A DNA stretch of 64,000 bases from Hyalella azteca (Eukaryota; Arthropoda; Malacostraca; Amphipoda; Hyalellidae), in NCBI RefSeq assembly GCF_000764305.2, contig NW_025944832.1, positions 91,821-155,820 on the forward strand, in the 5' to 3' direction. The position numbers and the translations under genes are program-made. Shown here in pieces: positions 63,563-64,000 of this stretch. Position 1 is the first letter of the stretch. Every line of letters starts with the position of its first letter. Under the pieces are notes generated by a model. It was not told the origin of the DNA. It saw nothing but the letters and a program-made list of their open reading frames with translations, and made no database searches.

Positions 63563-64000
63563 ATGATGAAAACTAAGAAACATCCAAGTCTGGGATCAAA
63601 ACCTCCAGACAGCCAACTGACTACTTCAACTTCGAGGATGCCCAAGGGAAAAGTTGACAACCTAAATGCTCACTCTTCATCAGCCCCAGTAAAAACAGCC
63701 TCAAATCTTCCAAAAGACCAGGAAGAAAAGCAAGTACCAAAGCGAAAACGCCACCACCAAGCAAAGAAATCTGAATGCACTGAAAATAACAGTAAAACAA
63801 CTCTGGACAAAATCTGCCAACTGAAAAGCCAGACAAAATATGATCAAATAGCCTTCAGCATTGAAAGTCTCACATCTATAGACTCAAATCCTGAAGGAGT
63901 TTTGTCATCAAGCACCAGCTCATCAAAATCTGACCTAACTGCTGGTGATATGAACACAAATGAAAAACCACCTCACAAAAAACCCTGCCCACAGCCAGAA
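63563..64000 (+). CDS. ORF open to the window edge (146 codons), Lys/Ser/Thr/Pro-rich; possible retrotransposon ORF1 or host gene
   Basis: ATGATG at 63563 follows an in-frame TAA (63545-63547) and stays open to the last base, so the protein is cut off. It begins MMKTKKHPSLGSKPPDSQ and has basic patches (PKRKRHH, a nuclear-localisation-like run), Ser-rich runs and a proline end (KPPHKKPCPQPE). The sense strand is rich in A and C and poor in G and T, unlike the local background. A CpG-rich leader lies at about 63250-63480. Composition and leader fit ORF1 of a non-LTR retrotransposon before its nucleic-acid-binding domain, but no diagnostic motif is visible. A disordered nuclear host protein is equally possible. 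Confidence 0.5.
   Translation, partial: MMKTKKHPSLGSKPPDSQLTTSTSRMPKGKVDNLNAHSSSAPVKTASNLPKDQEEKQVPKRKRHHQAKKSECTENNSKTTLDKICQLKSQTKYDQIAFSIESLTSIDSNPEGVLSSSTSSSKSDLTAGDMNTNEKPPHKKPCPQPE

Overview
The window is animal nuclear DNA, most likely from an arthropod. It is AT-rich, with long introns, GT-AG splice sites, many minisatellites and decayed retrotransposons. There is no sign of bacterial operons, phage, CRISPR or rRNA. The animal assignment is secure; 'arthropod' rests on the overall style of the gene and retroelements and is an inference.

The one well-supported large gene is on the + strand. It is an M13 (neprilysin / endothelin-converting-enzyme family) zinc metallopeptidase with fourteen coding exons between 36598 and 58498. 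All exon phases join without a break and give a type II membrane protein of 1066 residues: cytoplasmic tail, membrane segment, a long Ser/Thr/acidic stalk coded by a single 759-bp exon, then the M13 ectodomain with HEITH, ENIAD and the C-terminal CSVW. A possible promoter and 5' non-coding exon lie near 34338-34425. The large introns carry minisatellites, nested insertions and a local duplication that copied a splice acceptor.

A second, small gene on the - strand (21591-22094) codes for two C2H2 zinc fingers behind an acidic Ser/Glu-rich leader, with a 108-bp intron splitting the first finger. A possible minus-strand secretory exon (44830-45063) lies in an intron of the peptidase. At the right edge an ORF starts at 63563 and runs off the window; it may be ORF1 of a retrotransposon or a host gene.

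Layout: 1-19.8 kb is gene-poor with several tandem arrays (2.06, 3.25, 10.36, 14.0, 15.9 and 18.0 kb). 19.8-24.3 kb holds two copies of a non-LTR retrotransposon 3' end, one circularly permuted relative to the other, with the zinc-finger gene between them. 24.3-34 kb is mostly unassigned, with a duplicated GC-rich minisatellite at 32.3-33.15 kb. 34-58.5 kb is the peptidase gene. 59.7-60.7 kb is a decayed Jockey/CR1-like reverse transcriptase on the - strand. 60.98-62.56 kb is a small LTR element with no coding capacity and a repeated primer-binding-site-like motif. 63.3-64 kb is a CpG-richer leader followed by the edge ORF.

All calls were made by reading the sequence; no database search was run. 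Residue numbers for the peptidase are from the spliced model given here.
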